From Methanobacteriota archaeon (lineage in GTDB: Archaea; Halobacteriota; Methanosarcinia; Methanosarcinales; Methanosarcinaceae), in assembly GCA_016841625.1 (NCBI GenBank), contig JAENYU010000026.1, positions 1-60,307 on the forward strand: 60,307 nt of DNA. The letters run 5' to 3'. The stretch's first letter is position 1. Each line of letters begins with the position of its first letter. Position numbers and translations under genes: made by a program. The notes beneath the pieces were generated by a model that made no database searches, had not been told where the DNA came from, and saw only the letters and a program-made list of their open reading frames with translations. Shown piece after piece: positions 1 to 8,279 of this stretch.

Positions 1-675
1 TTCGTTCGCGGGAGGGGCTGTTGTAGGTTGCGAAACCTTTGAAAATTCGGGGGAGTGGGAGAGTGATTGGGACTCCCCATGAGATATAACTGTTTTATTA
101 TATTTTGCTGGCGGACTGCTCCCTAACTTCCCCTACTGCCGCCCCCCAAAACCCGAACTCTATCCCCTGACTCTCCGGACTGCCTGAAGTAGAAATCGAT
201 TGAAAGGCAGCTCGGAGTGGAACCGGGGAATTTTAAGTTGTGCCTGGTTTTGTGTTTGGGGAAGTTTCGTTCGCGGGAGGGGCTGTTGTAGGTTGCGAAA
301 CCTTTGAAAATTCGGGGGAGGGGAAGAGCGATTGGGACTCACGCAAGAGGTATAACTTTTTTATTATATTTCGCCGAGGGACTGATCTCTCACTTCCCAA
401 CCTACCGCCCTCTTCAACAACCAGAACCAAAAAACCCAGACTCGTTTTCCTCAAAAATGACGAAATTGCCTTTTCGGTCCTGATCACATAGCAATTTCTA
501 TCCCCTGGCTCTCCGGACTGCCTGAAGTAGAAATCGATTGAAAGGCAGCTCGGAGTGGGACCGGGGAATTTTAAGTTGTGCCTGGTTTTGTGTTTGGAGA
601 AGTTTCGTTTGCGGGAGGGGCCGTGGGTGGAGAGTTCTTTGAGGAATTCGGGGGAGGGGAAGAGTGGGGTCTAGA
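1..675. repeat. Long noncoding direct repeats, about 2.5 copies
   Basis: A block beginning ttcgttcgcgggaggggctg occurs at 1, again at 266 and, more diverged, at about 604. A second block beginning tatcccctgactctccggac occurs at 161 and 499, 338 bases apart, and runs into the first block each time. Together they form roughly two and a half tandem copies of a 265-338 base unit. Short open frames exist across it in both strands, but they are interrupted, overlap one another and have no family resemblance, so I treat the region as noncoding repeat DNA. From 676 to about 880 I see only AT-rich spacer. Confidence 0.8.
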
Positions 676-888
676 AAGTTTGCATTAAATAGGGGATACG
701 TAGATGGTAGATAAGCTTTTTTAGTAAGAAATAAGTGTGATAAATCATAGCTAAGTTATTATAAATATTCACTCCATTCAATATAGATGGTGAAGCTTGG
801 TCGTTTTATGATCGTCGTTTGCCCCTCCACTTTTCAGTTTTCTTTGTCCTCTCATCTTCTGAATGTGATACATCTCGCCAACTCTCTA

Positions 889-900
889 ACATATAAAAAA
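889..900 (+). promoter_or_regulatory. TATA-like box upstream of the HNH gene
   Basis: The run acatataaaaaa sits about 40 bases before the ATG at 936 and is the only good archaeal box A candidate nearby. It would place transcription initiation at about 915-922, giving a short leader. This is inferred from position and base composition only. Confidence 0.4.
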
Positions 901-935
901 ATTTAATAACTTAGAAAGTCCTACTATTAAATTAC

Positions 936-1742
936 ATGTTACTTTTCAAAAATTCAGCTGAAACAATGGAAGGGGTTCTTAAGAATGCAAAACACGCTAC
1001 AAATGGAAAACCGAATGATGTTAAGCCGGGCGATATCATCCTGATAGCTCAAACAAAAAGCACTTTATTGACCGGACAGAAACCAATTCGATGGATAATG
1101 GATTTTGTATCCTGTGAAGAAGATGAAGATAATTTAAGCAACAAAATCTGGGGAAAGCACTGGAGATACATAATTAGCGGAGAAAATGTAAGGCCTGTGG
1201 AGCCTTTCGATATAAATGAAATAAAAATGACTTCCAAAAATTATGGTGCAGCTCAAACTTTTGCTGTGATAGAACCTGAAGATGAAGAAGAAGTATTGAA
1301 TTGGATATCTGAAGGTGTAAAAACTTATCCGCATGATACAGATATCTTCTCAGCCGAGTTTAAGGAAGGAAAAACTCTAGATCACGATGAACTGATAAAA
1401 AGATTAGACCTTAAATACAGAAATACTCCGAAATTTAAAGAAACTATAGTTGAATTGATAGAAAGACCTACTTTGCTATCTAATGCAATTAAAGAAAAAT
1501 ACGGCTACAAATGTATGATATGTGGATATCCGGGATTTTTGAAAAAAGATGGCAAAAAATATGCAGAAGTTCACCATATGATAGAACTGAATAAAAAAGC
1601 ACCAGAAACACTTCAAAGCTGGAATTTATTAGTCGTTTGCCCACTGTGCCATAAAAAATTACATTATTCAGATGTAAAATCAGAGTTTTTAGACCCCGGT
1701 TGGAAAATAATAATCAATGGGGAAGAACACACAATTAAATAA
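936..1742 (+). CDS. HNH endonuclease-domain protein, possibly with EVE/PUA-like N-terminus
   Basis: The 268-residue product ends in a clear zinc-associated HNH nuclease module: Cys193-x2-Cys196, the EVHH motif at 211-214, Asn230, Cys235-x2-Cys238 followed by His239 and His243. This arrangement resembles McrA-type and other HNH nucleases. The N-terminal 125 residues contain a GDIILIAQ strand and later Trp/Tyr-rich segments that recall EVE/ASCH (PUA-fold) base-binding domains, which would suggest a modification-dependent restriction enzyme. That part is a weak resemblance, not a proven match. The gene is AT-rich compared with its downstream neighbours and sits alone between repeat blocks, as expected for an acquired defence gene. 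No methyltransferase or specificity partner is adjacent. The HNH assignment is firm; the N-terminal role is a guess. Confidence 0.8.
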   Translation: MLLFKNSAETMEGVLKNAKHATNGKPNDVKPGDIILIAQTKSTLLTGQKPIRWIMDFVSCEEDEDNLSNKIWGKHWRYIISGENVRPVEPFDINEIKMTSKNYGAAQTFAVIEPEDEEEVLNWISEGVKTYPHDTDIFSAEFKEGKTLDHDELIKRLDLKYRNTPKFKETIVELIERPTLLSNAIKEKYGYKCMICGYPGFLKKDGKKYAEVHHMIELNKKAPETLQSWNLLVVCPLCHKKLHYSDVKSEFLDPGWKIIINGEEHTIK

Positions 1743-1790
1743 GTATAAAGCTCCGAAAATCCTGAATCAATATTCTCCTAAACTCCGCAG

Positions 1791-1927
1791 GCTCCAGAGA
1801 GTCAAAACTGATCGGTACGAAAAATAAGGCAGGGACGGGCGGCGGAAAGACAAAGCAATCAGTGAAAAATGAGGGTCGGGGAGAGAGGGTAGGGCGAGCC
1901 GCCGGACAAATATATAAAAAAAGTTAT
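1791..1927. repeat. 137-bp direct repeat, copy 1
   Basis: The stretch from gctccagagagtcaaaactg to aaaaaaagttat is repeated almost exactly at 2006-2142 in the same orientation, 215 bases downstream, with only a few substitutions. It ends in a TATA-like run (caaatatataaaaa). No coding capacity is evident. The gap between the gene ending at 1742 and the one ending at 2206 is made almost entirely of this pair. Confidence 0.9.
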
Positions 1928-2005
1928 CTTAGTCAGGTTGAGCGAGGAAGCGGGCGGAACGAAACAGCCCCCCAAGAAATCAAGCTCCCAAAAATCACCA
2001 AACAG

Positions 2006-2142
2006 GCTCCAGAGAGTCAAAACTGATCGGTACGAAATAGAAGGCAGGGACGGGCGGCGGAAAGACAAAGCGATCAGTGAAAAATGAGGATCGGGGAGAG
2101 AGGGTAGGGCGAGCCGCCGGGCAAATATATAAAAAGAGTTAT
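2006..2142. repeat. 137-bp direct repeat, copy 2
   Basis: Second copy of the element at 1791-1927. It lies just beyond the 3' end of the zinc-finger antitoxin-like gene. Its tail (gagccgccgggcaaat) resembles the tail of the diverged repeats that flank the MNT/HEPN genes at 25.8 and 27.4 kb, so these may belong to one dispersed family. Confidence 0.85.
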
Positions 2143-2187
2143 AGTCCTCTTGAGGGAGCGCAGCGACCGAAAAGGACGCGGGCTGCC

Positions 2188-2205
2188 GAATCGCAATTCG
2201 GCTGA
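2188..2205. repeat. Inverted repeat at the 3' end of the TA pair
   Basis: The sequence gccgaatcgcaattcggc forms a 7-base perfect stem and abuts the stop codon of the antitoxin-like gene (2206-2208). It is not followed by a T run on the minus strand, so it may be a 3' processing or stability hairpin rather than a classic terminator. Confidence 0.5.
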
Positions 2206-2460
2206 TTAAGCCACAATCTCGTCAAAGCTCAGTTCACCGGCAGCTACGGGGTGCAAAAGCAATTTGGACTCGTGGAATTTTTTCATAACCTTGTCTATTT
2301 TTCTTGACACTTCCGGAGTATAGTATGCTTCTCCGCAGTTTTCGCAGACATAGGCAGACACATCTTTAATAGCTATGAACTGCTCCCCAACTTTTGCCAC
2401 AAACTCGGTTTTACCTTCAACGAGCTTACCTTTACAAAAACTGCACCTGTCAGGTTTCAT
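2206..2460 (-). CDS. YgiT-type zinc-finger protein, predicted antitoxin
   Basis: Starting at the ATG at 2460 gives an 84-residue protein with two CxxC pairs (CSFC near the start and CENC in the middle) followed by EAYYTPEVSRKID. This is the YgiT/MqsA-type zinc-ribbon head found in antitoxins. The start is fixed by its ATGA overlap with the end of the upstream DUF4258 frame, the standard translational coupling of toxin-antitoxin pairs. A longer reading frame begins 11 codons upstream but would run through the partner gene. The family usually neutralises its upstream partner and represses the shared promoter. Here only the zinc-finger head and a short tail are present, with no C-terminal Xre-type HTH domain as in full-length MqsA. 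Confidence 0.75.
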   Translation of the reverse strand: MKPDRCSFCKGKLVEGKTEFVAKVGEQFIAIKDVSAYVCENCGEAYYTPEVSRKIDKVMKKFHESKLLLHPVAAGELSFDEIVA

Positions 2461-2770
2461 TTTTGATCTCTCCTTAATACGTGGTCTATCCATTTATTGT
2501 TTTCCGGGATGTACACTGTAATTATTCTTATATGGTCTTCACATTCAGCTACCACACGTGTAAGGGTCTGCCCTCAGAATACGCAAAAATCAATACAGAA
2601 GGACATGGCTCGTCTTCGGGGTATTCTTCAATAATTTGCCCTTGAAGTATAACGTCCTGTATATTTTCAGTTGAAATATTCCTTTGAAACATGCGGCTCC
2701 TGGCATGGTTTGAAACGATGAAAGCATCTTCTGCAAGAAAATGCTTTAATTTATCATGACTAACACTCAC
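2457..2770 (-). pseudogene. DUF4258-family toxin-like gene with a -1 frameshift
   Basis: The first frame reads VSVSHDKLKHF...FVSNHARSRMFQRNIS...DVILQGQIIEEYPEDEPCPS...EGRPLHV and then hits TAG at 2549-2551. Shifting back one base at the Val codon (about 2552-2560) restores the expected family ending VVAECEDHIRIITVYIP and continues for about 32 codons to TGA at 2457-2459, which overlaps the antitoxin ATG. The DUF4258 pattern (His-Ala/SxxRMxxRxI, then a Val/Ile-rich strand with Tyr-x-Pro) is therefore complete but split by one missing base. The GTG at 2770 is preferred as start because GGAGGGG lies at normal spacing upstream. It could be a true inactivation, a sequencing error or, less likely, programmed frameshifting. 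Confidence 0.75.
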
Positions 2771-2953
2771 TTTCACCCCCTCCTGAAACAAAAAATAAAC
2801 TTATGAAGTATTGGACCTGGTAATTCATTATCTCTCTGTTCATAAATCAAGCTTTTTAAATTTCCAAAAAACCATCAAAATTCAGGGCAGCCTGAATACC
2901 GTATTCAGTCGTTTCTGCAAAGGTATAAACTACCCGGATTCCAATTTACATGC

Positions 2954-5284
2954 ATGTCCAGACAGCTTATGGATTCTACTGCCCGGTTGCTGGATTCGGT
3001 CCCGGGCTTGATTGAAAAGGGGAAATACAAAAAAGCCCTTGAAAATGCGGAAAAGGGGAAGAAGCTTGCGGAAAAGGTTAAGGAACCGGACCTAATTCAC
3101 TGGGCCATGCTGTCCAGGGCGGAGGTCTTTGAGTCTTCCGGCAGGCTGGAGGAAGGGCTGGAGGCTTATGAAGGGGCTTTTGATTATTTTTTTGAGATCT
3201 TTCTGAAGGGGGCAGGGGATGTCCGATACCAGGAACTTATGTATAACTCGGTCGGAAGGATCGGAAAGATTCTGGACGATATGGGCAGTATCCAGCAGAT
3301 ACATCAGACCTGTGAAAGAATAGAAAAGCACTTCGGGCCAATCCTTGCTGCCTATGAAGAGGTGCTTGCAAAAGACCCGGAAAATATCGATTATTTGTCG
3401 AATTACCTGAAGACGCTGGAAAACATCCAGACCTGTTATTCCCTTTCGGAAGAGTTCGAAAAGCAAATTCCCCTGGTCGACAGCATCCTGCAAACGTATG
3501 ATAAGATATTCGAATTCGAAGCTGACGATGCGGAACGTTTCTTCAGGCTTGAGAGCATGGTAGGGCAGTTCGGGGATGCCTGCCGGGTGAACGGAAACTT
3601 TGAAGAGGCAAAGCAGGTTTACGAACAGGTACTGGACATCTACGGAGCTATCCTTGAAAGGGAACCTGAAAACGAGCTTGCCCCCCAGTTCCTTATCCCC
3701 ACCTATGACCATTTAGGAGAGCTCTATGTGGAAATGGGGCATCCTGGCAAGGCTGAAGAAACTTACATACAGGCCCTTAAAGTCATAGAAGGGCAGATCC
3801 AGAAAGAACCTGAAGAGGCCTCCCATTTCCTGAACCGGGGCAAAATCTACCGGGACCTCGGGCTGAACTCCTCCGAAGTTGGAGAACAGGAGGAAGCAGA
3901 CCTCTACTACGAAAAAGCCATCGAGAGCTTCGAAGAACTGCTTGTAATAATGCCTGAAGAACCGGGATACCTGTACGAACTCGCCAGGATCTTCAGGGAG
4001 CTTGCGGAGTTTTTCGATCGCCTTTCGAGCCTGGAAAAGGCAAAAACCTGCTACCTGCATGAAATCGAAGTCTACGAGTCCCTGCTTAAAATCGATCCTG
4101 AAGACATAGATAATGAGCTCAACATCGCCGAAAGTTACAGCCAGATCGCAGAGCTCTATGAAGAAGCTGATGACCTGGAAAGCGCAAAAGAGTACTACGA
4201 TAAGGAAATGGAAGTGTATCAAAAACTGCTTTCCAAATACCCTGAAGAAAGCGAATACGAACACCACATAGTAGAAACCCTCAACTCCCTCGGGGACCTC
4301 TACCTTGAGACGGAAAAACAAACTGCACAGCAGTATTACGAAAAAGCCCTCGAAATAAGTAAAAAGGAGCTGGCGGAAAACCCTGAAGACTTTTTTGCAC
4401 GGAAAAACCTTATCAGATCCCTGGAAAACCTTTCATACCTGTATAAGATACAGGAACAGTATGAAACTGCAATTTCCTTCCAGCAGCGCGTAGTCGACCT
4501 CGAACTGGAGGCAGCAAAGGAAACCCCCAAAAAAAGGACGAACATAAGAAGCCTTGGAAGCGCTTTCAGCGAGCTTGGGCTCCTTTTCGAAAAATTAGGG
4601 GACACGGAAAAAGAAGGAGAGTCCCATTCAAAAGCCATAGAAACCTTTTCAAAGATTCTCCAGGACCCTGAAGAAGAGCCCAAAGCAAAAGACACCCTGC
4701 TTTTCGAAATAAAGACGAAGGGACTAATCTACATGAGTTTCGGAAGTTATGCAAGTGCAAAACCGTACCTGGAATTCCTCCGCAAATACTATGAAGATGC
4801 CTGCAAAGAGGATCCTGCGGACCCTGATAACTTCACGTTTCTCATTAGCGTCCTCTACCATATAGGGACCTTGCACTACAAAACTGAAAACTTCAAGGAA
4901 GCCCTTTTAAGCTTCAATGCCGCACAATCGACCCTGGAAAGCCTGAATAAAATAGTTCCAGAAGGCCGTGACGCACAGCTAAGAGCCGTGAACCTGCACA
5001 TCGGTTCTGGCAAAGCCTACTCTGGCTTAAACGAATACGAAAAATCAGAACATGCCTTTAAAGAAGCCCTGTCCTTGAATGGAAAAACCCTGGAAAAAGA
5101 ACCCAATAACCCTCTTCACCTTGAAAATAAGATTTTTGTGCTAGAACAATATGCAGACATGCTCTTAAAGGCAGGCAGGGGAGAAGAGGCTTCCGTTTAT
5201 GAATCAGAAGCTGAAGAGATAAGGCAAAAACTTGGGGTTGAAGAAGAGGAAGAAGAGGAAGAAGAGGAAGAAAATTGTGATTGA
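2954..5284 (+). CDS. Large tetratricopeptide-repeat (TPR) protein
   Basis: The 776-residue product is almost entirely helical repeats of the TPR type, with recurring A-x-x-x-Y-x-x-A-L/I and P-E-E/N/D turns spaced by roughly 35-45 residues from residue 20 to 755. It ends in a run of ten or more glutamates. TPR arrays are protein-protein interaction scaffolds. No enzymatic domain, signal peptide or membrane segment is visible, so it should be cytoplasmic. The start ATG lacks an obvious ribosome site; a second in-frame ATG five codons later is possible. The neighbours are a divergent TA pair upstream and a methyltransferase downstream, neither of which explains a partner. It is well coded in Methanosarcina-like codons and not decayed. 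Confidence 0.85.
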   Translation: MSRQLMDSTARLLDSVPGLIEKGKYKKALENAEKGKKLAEKVKEPDLIHWAMLSRAEVFESSGRLEEGLEAYEGAFDYFFEIFLKGAGDVRYQELMYNSVGRIGKILDDMGSIQQIHQTCERIEKHFGPILAAYEEVLAKDPENIDYLSNYLKTLENIQTCYSLSEEFEKQIPLVDSILQTYDKIFEFEADDAERFFRLESMVGQFGDACRVNGNFEEAKQVYEQVLDIYGAILEREPENELAPQFLIPTYDHLGELYVEMGHPGKAEETYIQALKVIEGQIQKEPEEASHFLNRGKIYRDLGLNSSEVGEQEEADLYYEKAIESFEELLVIMPEEPGYLYELARIFRELAEFFDRLSSLEKAKTCYLHEIEVYESLLKIDPEDIDNELNIAESYSQIAELYEEADDLESAKEYYDKEMEVYQKLLSKYPEESEYEHHIVETLNSLGDLYLETEKQTAQQYYEKALEISKKELAENPEDFFARKNLIRSLENLSYLYKIQEQYETAISFQQRVVDLELEAAKETPKKRTNIRSLGSAFSELGLLFEKLGDTEKEGESHSKAIETFSKILQDPEEEPKAKDTLLFEIKTKGLIYMSFGSYASAKPYLEFLRKYYEDACKEDPADPDNFTFLISVLYHIGTLHYKTENFKEALLSFNAAQSTLESLNKIVPEGRDAQLRAVNLHIGSGKAYSGLNEYEKSEHAFKEALSLNGKTLEKEPNNPLHLENKIFVLEQYADMLLKAGRGEEASVYESEAEEIRQKLGVEEEEEEEEEEENCD

Positions 5285-5467
5285 TCTATTAAAGCCAGAG
5301 CGGCCTGAATACCTCTTCTAACCGTTTTTGTCCGCATACAGTACTGCTTTTCCAGGAAATCCCTGTAAAGCTCCCGAAAACCACCGGCAATTTCAACCCC
5401 TTAAAAAACTACATCACTGCCGCAGCCTTCAAACTTAAAACCCTTCAGCACAAATATTCCATTGAGA

Positions 5468-6142
5468 ATGAAAAAACCGGATTCCACAAAACCATTCGAT
5501 GCCTTCGACAAATACGCCCGCGAATACGATGCCTGGTACGATAAATATATCCCTGCCTACGAATCCGAGCTCCTCGCCCTTAAACAATTCCTCCCTGCTC
5601 ACCCGGAAAAGCTGCGAGCGCTGGAAATCGGGGTAGGCACTGGCAGGTTCGCCTCTCCCCTCGGAGTCGGATACGGACTTGAACCCTCAAAGGAGATGGC
5701 GCTTTTCGCAAAAATAAGGGGCATAGAGCTAGTCCGGGGCATTGCCGAAGCCCTGCCCTTCAAACCCCGGACCTTCGACCTCATCCTGATCGTAACAGCT
5801 CTCGCCTTTTTCACAGAGCCGGCACAGGGGCTGAGGGAAGCTACAAGAGTCCTGAAACCCGGCGGGCAGCTCATCATCGGGATGCTCGACAGGGAAAGCC
5901 CGCCTGGGCAGTATTATGAGGCGAAACAGAAGGAGAGCCGGTTTTCTTCAAATGCCCATTTTCTTTCGGCAGCTGAGGTTGAGAGGTGGCTGGCAGGACT
6001 CGGGTATGAAAAACTCGAAAGCTGCCAGACGCTTTCTGGAATTCCCGAGGAGCTTGAGGAAGTTGAATTGCCGGAGAGAGGGACGGGAAAAGGAGGGCTT
6101 GCTGTCCTCTCCGCGGGGAAACCGGGAAACCGGACTTTTTAA
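5468..6142 (+). CDS. Class I SAM-dependent methyltransferase
   Basis: The product of 224 residues (ATG at 5468; a TTG two codons upstream is less likely) has motif I LEIGVGTGRF at about 52-61, an acidic post-I strand, the ARPF-like ALPFKPRTFDLILIV segment and LKPGGQLIIGMLD (motifs IV-V) as in the UbiE/Methyltransf_11 group. It should transfer a methyl group from S-adenosylmethionine to a small molecule or protein, but the substrate cannot be read from sequence. It is convergent with the tubulin-like operon, ending 13 bases from that operon's last stop codon, and separated from the TPR gene by 180 bases, so it is probably a single-gene unit. Confidence 0.85.
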   Translation: MKKPDSTKPFDAFDKYAREYDAWYDKYIPAYESELLALKQFLPAHPEKLRALEIGVGTGRFASPLGVGYGLEPSKEMALFAKIRGIELVRGIAEALPFKPRTFDLILIVTALAFFTEPAQGLREATRVLKPGGQLIIGMLDRESPPGQYYEAKQKESRFSSNAHFLSAAEVERWLAGLGYEKLESCQTLSGIPEELEEVELPERGTGKGGLAVLSAGKPGNRTF

Positions 6143-6155
6143 GGGAGTGCAGTGT

Positions 6156-8279
6156 TCATTTTTTAGGGAGTTCCCACGGGGGTAGGGAACCGTAGTCGAC
6201 TTTTTCAGAACTTGTATTTTCAGGGTCATCGGATTCCGGGGCTTTAAGGTCAGATTCATTACTGCTGTTATCGGCGGCAGTCTGATTGGATTCCTCTGCA
6301 GCAGGGTTGACTGGACTCACGGGATCGGCAGAATCTACAGAGCCAGCAGAATCACTAGAATTTGCAGAATCACTAGAATTTGCAGAATCACTAGAATTTG
6401 CAGAATCATTGGAATTTGCAGTATCACTAGAATTTGCAGAATCACTAGAATTTGTAGAATCAGCAGAACCGGCAGGCCCGGTTCCCCCGACGCTTTCTGA
6501 AGCATTTCCGTCCTGCACAATGGATTCGTTTCCCGAGCCGGACATGTTTTCGTCTTCGGGGGTGGCGTTGTCCATTCCGGGGAATTGGGGGCCGTAGTTC
6601 AGGAATGCCAGGGCAATGCCACCGAGGACTGCGAAAGCCAGGAGGATAAGGATAAAGTTGCGGACGTTTTTCATAAGCTTTTTTCTGCGGGTATGGATTT
6701 TTTCATCCCTTGCTTCGGCGTAATTGCTTCCGAGCAAGGAGTCCAGCTTTTCCGCCTGCTTCTCGCTTAGCTCCAGGACAAAATCGTCCCCTGTCCCTGT
6801 TGCACGTTTATCCGTGGTCTTGAAGGCTGAGGCTTTTTGCTCTATCAGGGTTTTGAGGAGCAGTTTGCCGCCCTCCCCCACCGCGGGCAGGGTTGAAAGT
6901 ACCTGCTTTAAAAAGTTTACAGCTTCGTGCGGGCTGAGGGGGTCGAACCCTTTGCGAAGCCCCCAGGCGAATGTTTCCCTTCCTTCGGGGTTTCCGTAAA
7001 AAGAAGCGTCGGCAGTAAGGGCAAGCAGGGAAGGAGAGGGCTTGCCTTTGCGGTAGCCTTCCTCAAGCATCAGGGCAAGTTCGGAAACGAAGGTTTCGTA
7101 AAAGAAGCCGTTTTCCAGGAGGTAGCGCTGGACCTCTTCTTTTTCCCCGATGCTGTTAAGCCCCCGGTACAGCTCCAGCATGAAGGCTTCAAGCCCCTTG
7201 CTCACGGAATCCGTCCCGCTCAGTTTCCTGATCACTTCGGCTGCAAGTTCCTTATTCCGGAACACGAATACCCTGTCAGCCCAGCCCCTGGCAACCAGGG
7301 CATCAGCAAGTGCTTTCAGGGACTCGGGCCTGTCCAGGTAAAGTTCGAAGAGGGTTTCGATTTCTCCCTTTTCCATGAAAATGTCAGTGATTTCGGGCCC
7401 GAACTGCTCGATCATTCCCTTCCTGACTTTCTCAAAGAGCTCCTCCCTGTCCCTGGTATTTTCCCGGAAAGCTCCCTCATATACCGGGTATTCCTGCTGC
7501 TCTGCCATGTGGACAAAAGCCCGGTAGAGAAATTCGTAATATTCCACAGGATAGGAAGTCTCCAGACCCCGCGAAGCCGGGTTGAACCGCAGGTCTCCGT
7601 TTTCAAAGAAAAAGTAAGGGTCAGGCTCCCCGGGCCCGGCTGACAGGTCAAGCTCGGACGGATAAAGGGAAAGGGCAAAACTAAAAGGCAGGTGAAGGGC
7701 AGGCCTCAAACCTGAAACCAGGCTGAAAACCAGCACAAGTCCTTCCTCAAGTTTCGAGGCCCGGATCGAGACCGGCTGGTTTGAGAGAAGGATTCCCGCG
7801 GGATAAGCAAGGGACCCGGCAGGGAATTTTTCCGGGGAAGAAGCAGAATCCGGAGAACCCGGAGAACCCGGAGAACCCGGGAATCCCGGTGAATCCAGAT
7901 CGCCTGCTTTCCACAAACCTATAACGTCATACCGGATTGCCTCCAGCGCTTCGGTCCTTGCCCTGGCCTGCTTATAGAACTTTTTGAGCCAGGTCCCCGC
8001 CCGGTCAAGCTCCTCCTGCGGGATTTTCGAGATAAAGACAACCCTTTCTTCCCTGCCCAGCTTAATTTTAGCCAGGAGGCTGCAGCCGAGAAGGACTGCC
8101 CTGCCCCCGGTCTCAACATATAGGGCAGTTCTTTTAATGTCCAGCTTTTTTGCAAGTTCGGAGTACTCTTTAAAGTCATCATTTCCTGCCAGCAGCTTTC
8201 CGCTTGAGCTGAATACCCCGAAAGCAGAACTAGAGCCAGAACCGGAGCCGGAATCAGAAGCCGAATTTCGCAATTTCAC
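6156..8279 (-). CDS. Single-pass membrane protein with Asn/Ser repeat tail, tubulin-operon member
   Basis: The roughly 707-residue protein has a large N-terminal globular region of no family I recognise, a membrane segment near 540-560 (ILILLAFAVLGGIALAF) and a 145-residue hydrophilic tail rich in Ser, Asn and Asp. The tail carries repeated NSSDSA units with many N-x-S/T sequons, suggesting an extracellular, possibly glycosylated stretch. A second short repeat, Gly-Ser-Pro-Gly-like, lies near residue 135-145 (DNA at about 7849-7890). Topology is inferred as N-terminus inside because lysines precede the membrane segment. The gene overlaps the preceding GTPase gene by about 26 bases. A GTG at 8279 is chosen because GGAGG lies just upstream; TTG at 8282 is an alternative. 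It is last in a four-gene operon and probably ties the tubulin/GTPase machinery to the cell surface. Confidence 0.75.
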   Translation of the reverse strand: MKLRNSASDSGSGSGSSSAFGVFSSSGKLLAGNDDFKEYSELAKKLDIKRTALYVETGGRAVLLGCSLLAKIKLGREERVVFISKIPQEELDRAGTWLKKFYKQARARTEALEAIRYDVIGLWKAGDLDSPGFPGSPGSPGSPDSASSPEKFPAGSLAYPAGILLSNQPVSIRASKLEEGLVLVFSLVSGLRPALHLPFSFALSLYPSELDLSAGPGEPDPYFFFENGDLRFNPASRGLETSYPVEYYEFLYRAFVHMAEQQEYPVYEGAFRENTRDREELFEKVRKGMIEQFGPEITDIFMEKGEIETLFELYLDRPESLKALADALVARGWADRVFVFRNKELAAEVIRKLSGTDSVSKGLEAFMLELYRGLNSIGEKEEVQRYLLENGFFYETFVSELALMLEEGYRKGKPSPSLLALTADASFYGNPEGRETFAWGLRKGFDPLSPHEAVNFLKQVLSTLPAVGEGGKLLLKTLIEQKASAFKTTDKRATGTGDDFVLELSEKQAEKLDSLLGSNYAEARDEKIHTRRKKLMKNVRNFILILLAFAVLGGIALAFLNYGPQFPGMDNATPEDENMSGSGNESIVQDGNASESVGGTGPAGSADSTNSSDSANSSDTANSNDSANSSDSANSSDSANSSDSAGSVDSADPVSPVNPAAEESNQTAADNSSNESDLKAPESDDPENTSSEKVDYGSLPPWELPKK
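6361..6468 (-). repeat. Six in-frame 18-bp tandem repeats in the Asn/Ser tail
   Basis: The plus-strand unit tttgcagaatcactagaa recurs six times with one to four changes at 6361, 6379, 6397, 6415, 6433 and 6451. On the coding strand each unit encodes six residues, mostly Ser-Ser-Asp-Ser-Ala-Asn. Because the unit is a multiple of three, slippage would change tail length without breaking the frame. Confidence 0.9.

Noticed and set aside
240-491. Open frames across the 5' repeat block
   Set aside because: They occur in both strands within noncoding repeats and are not conserved between repeat copies.
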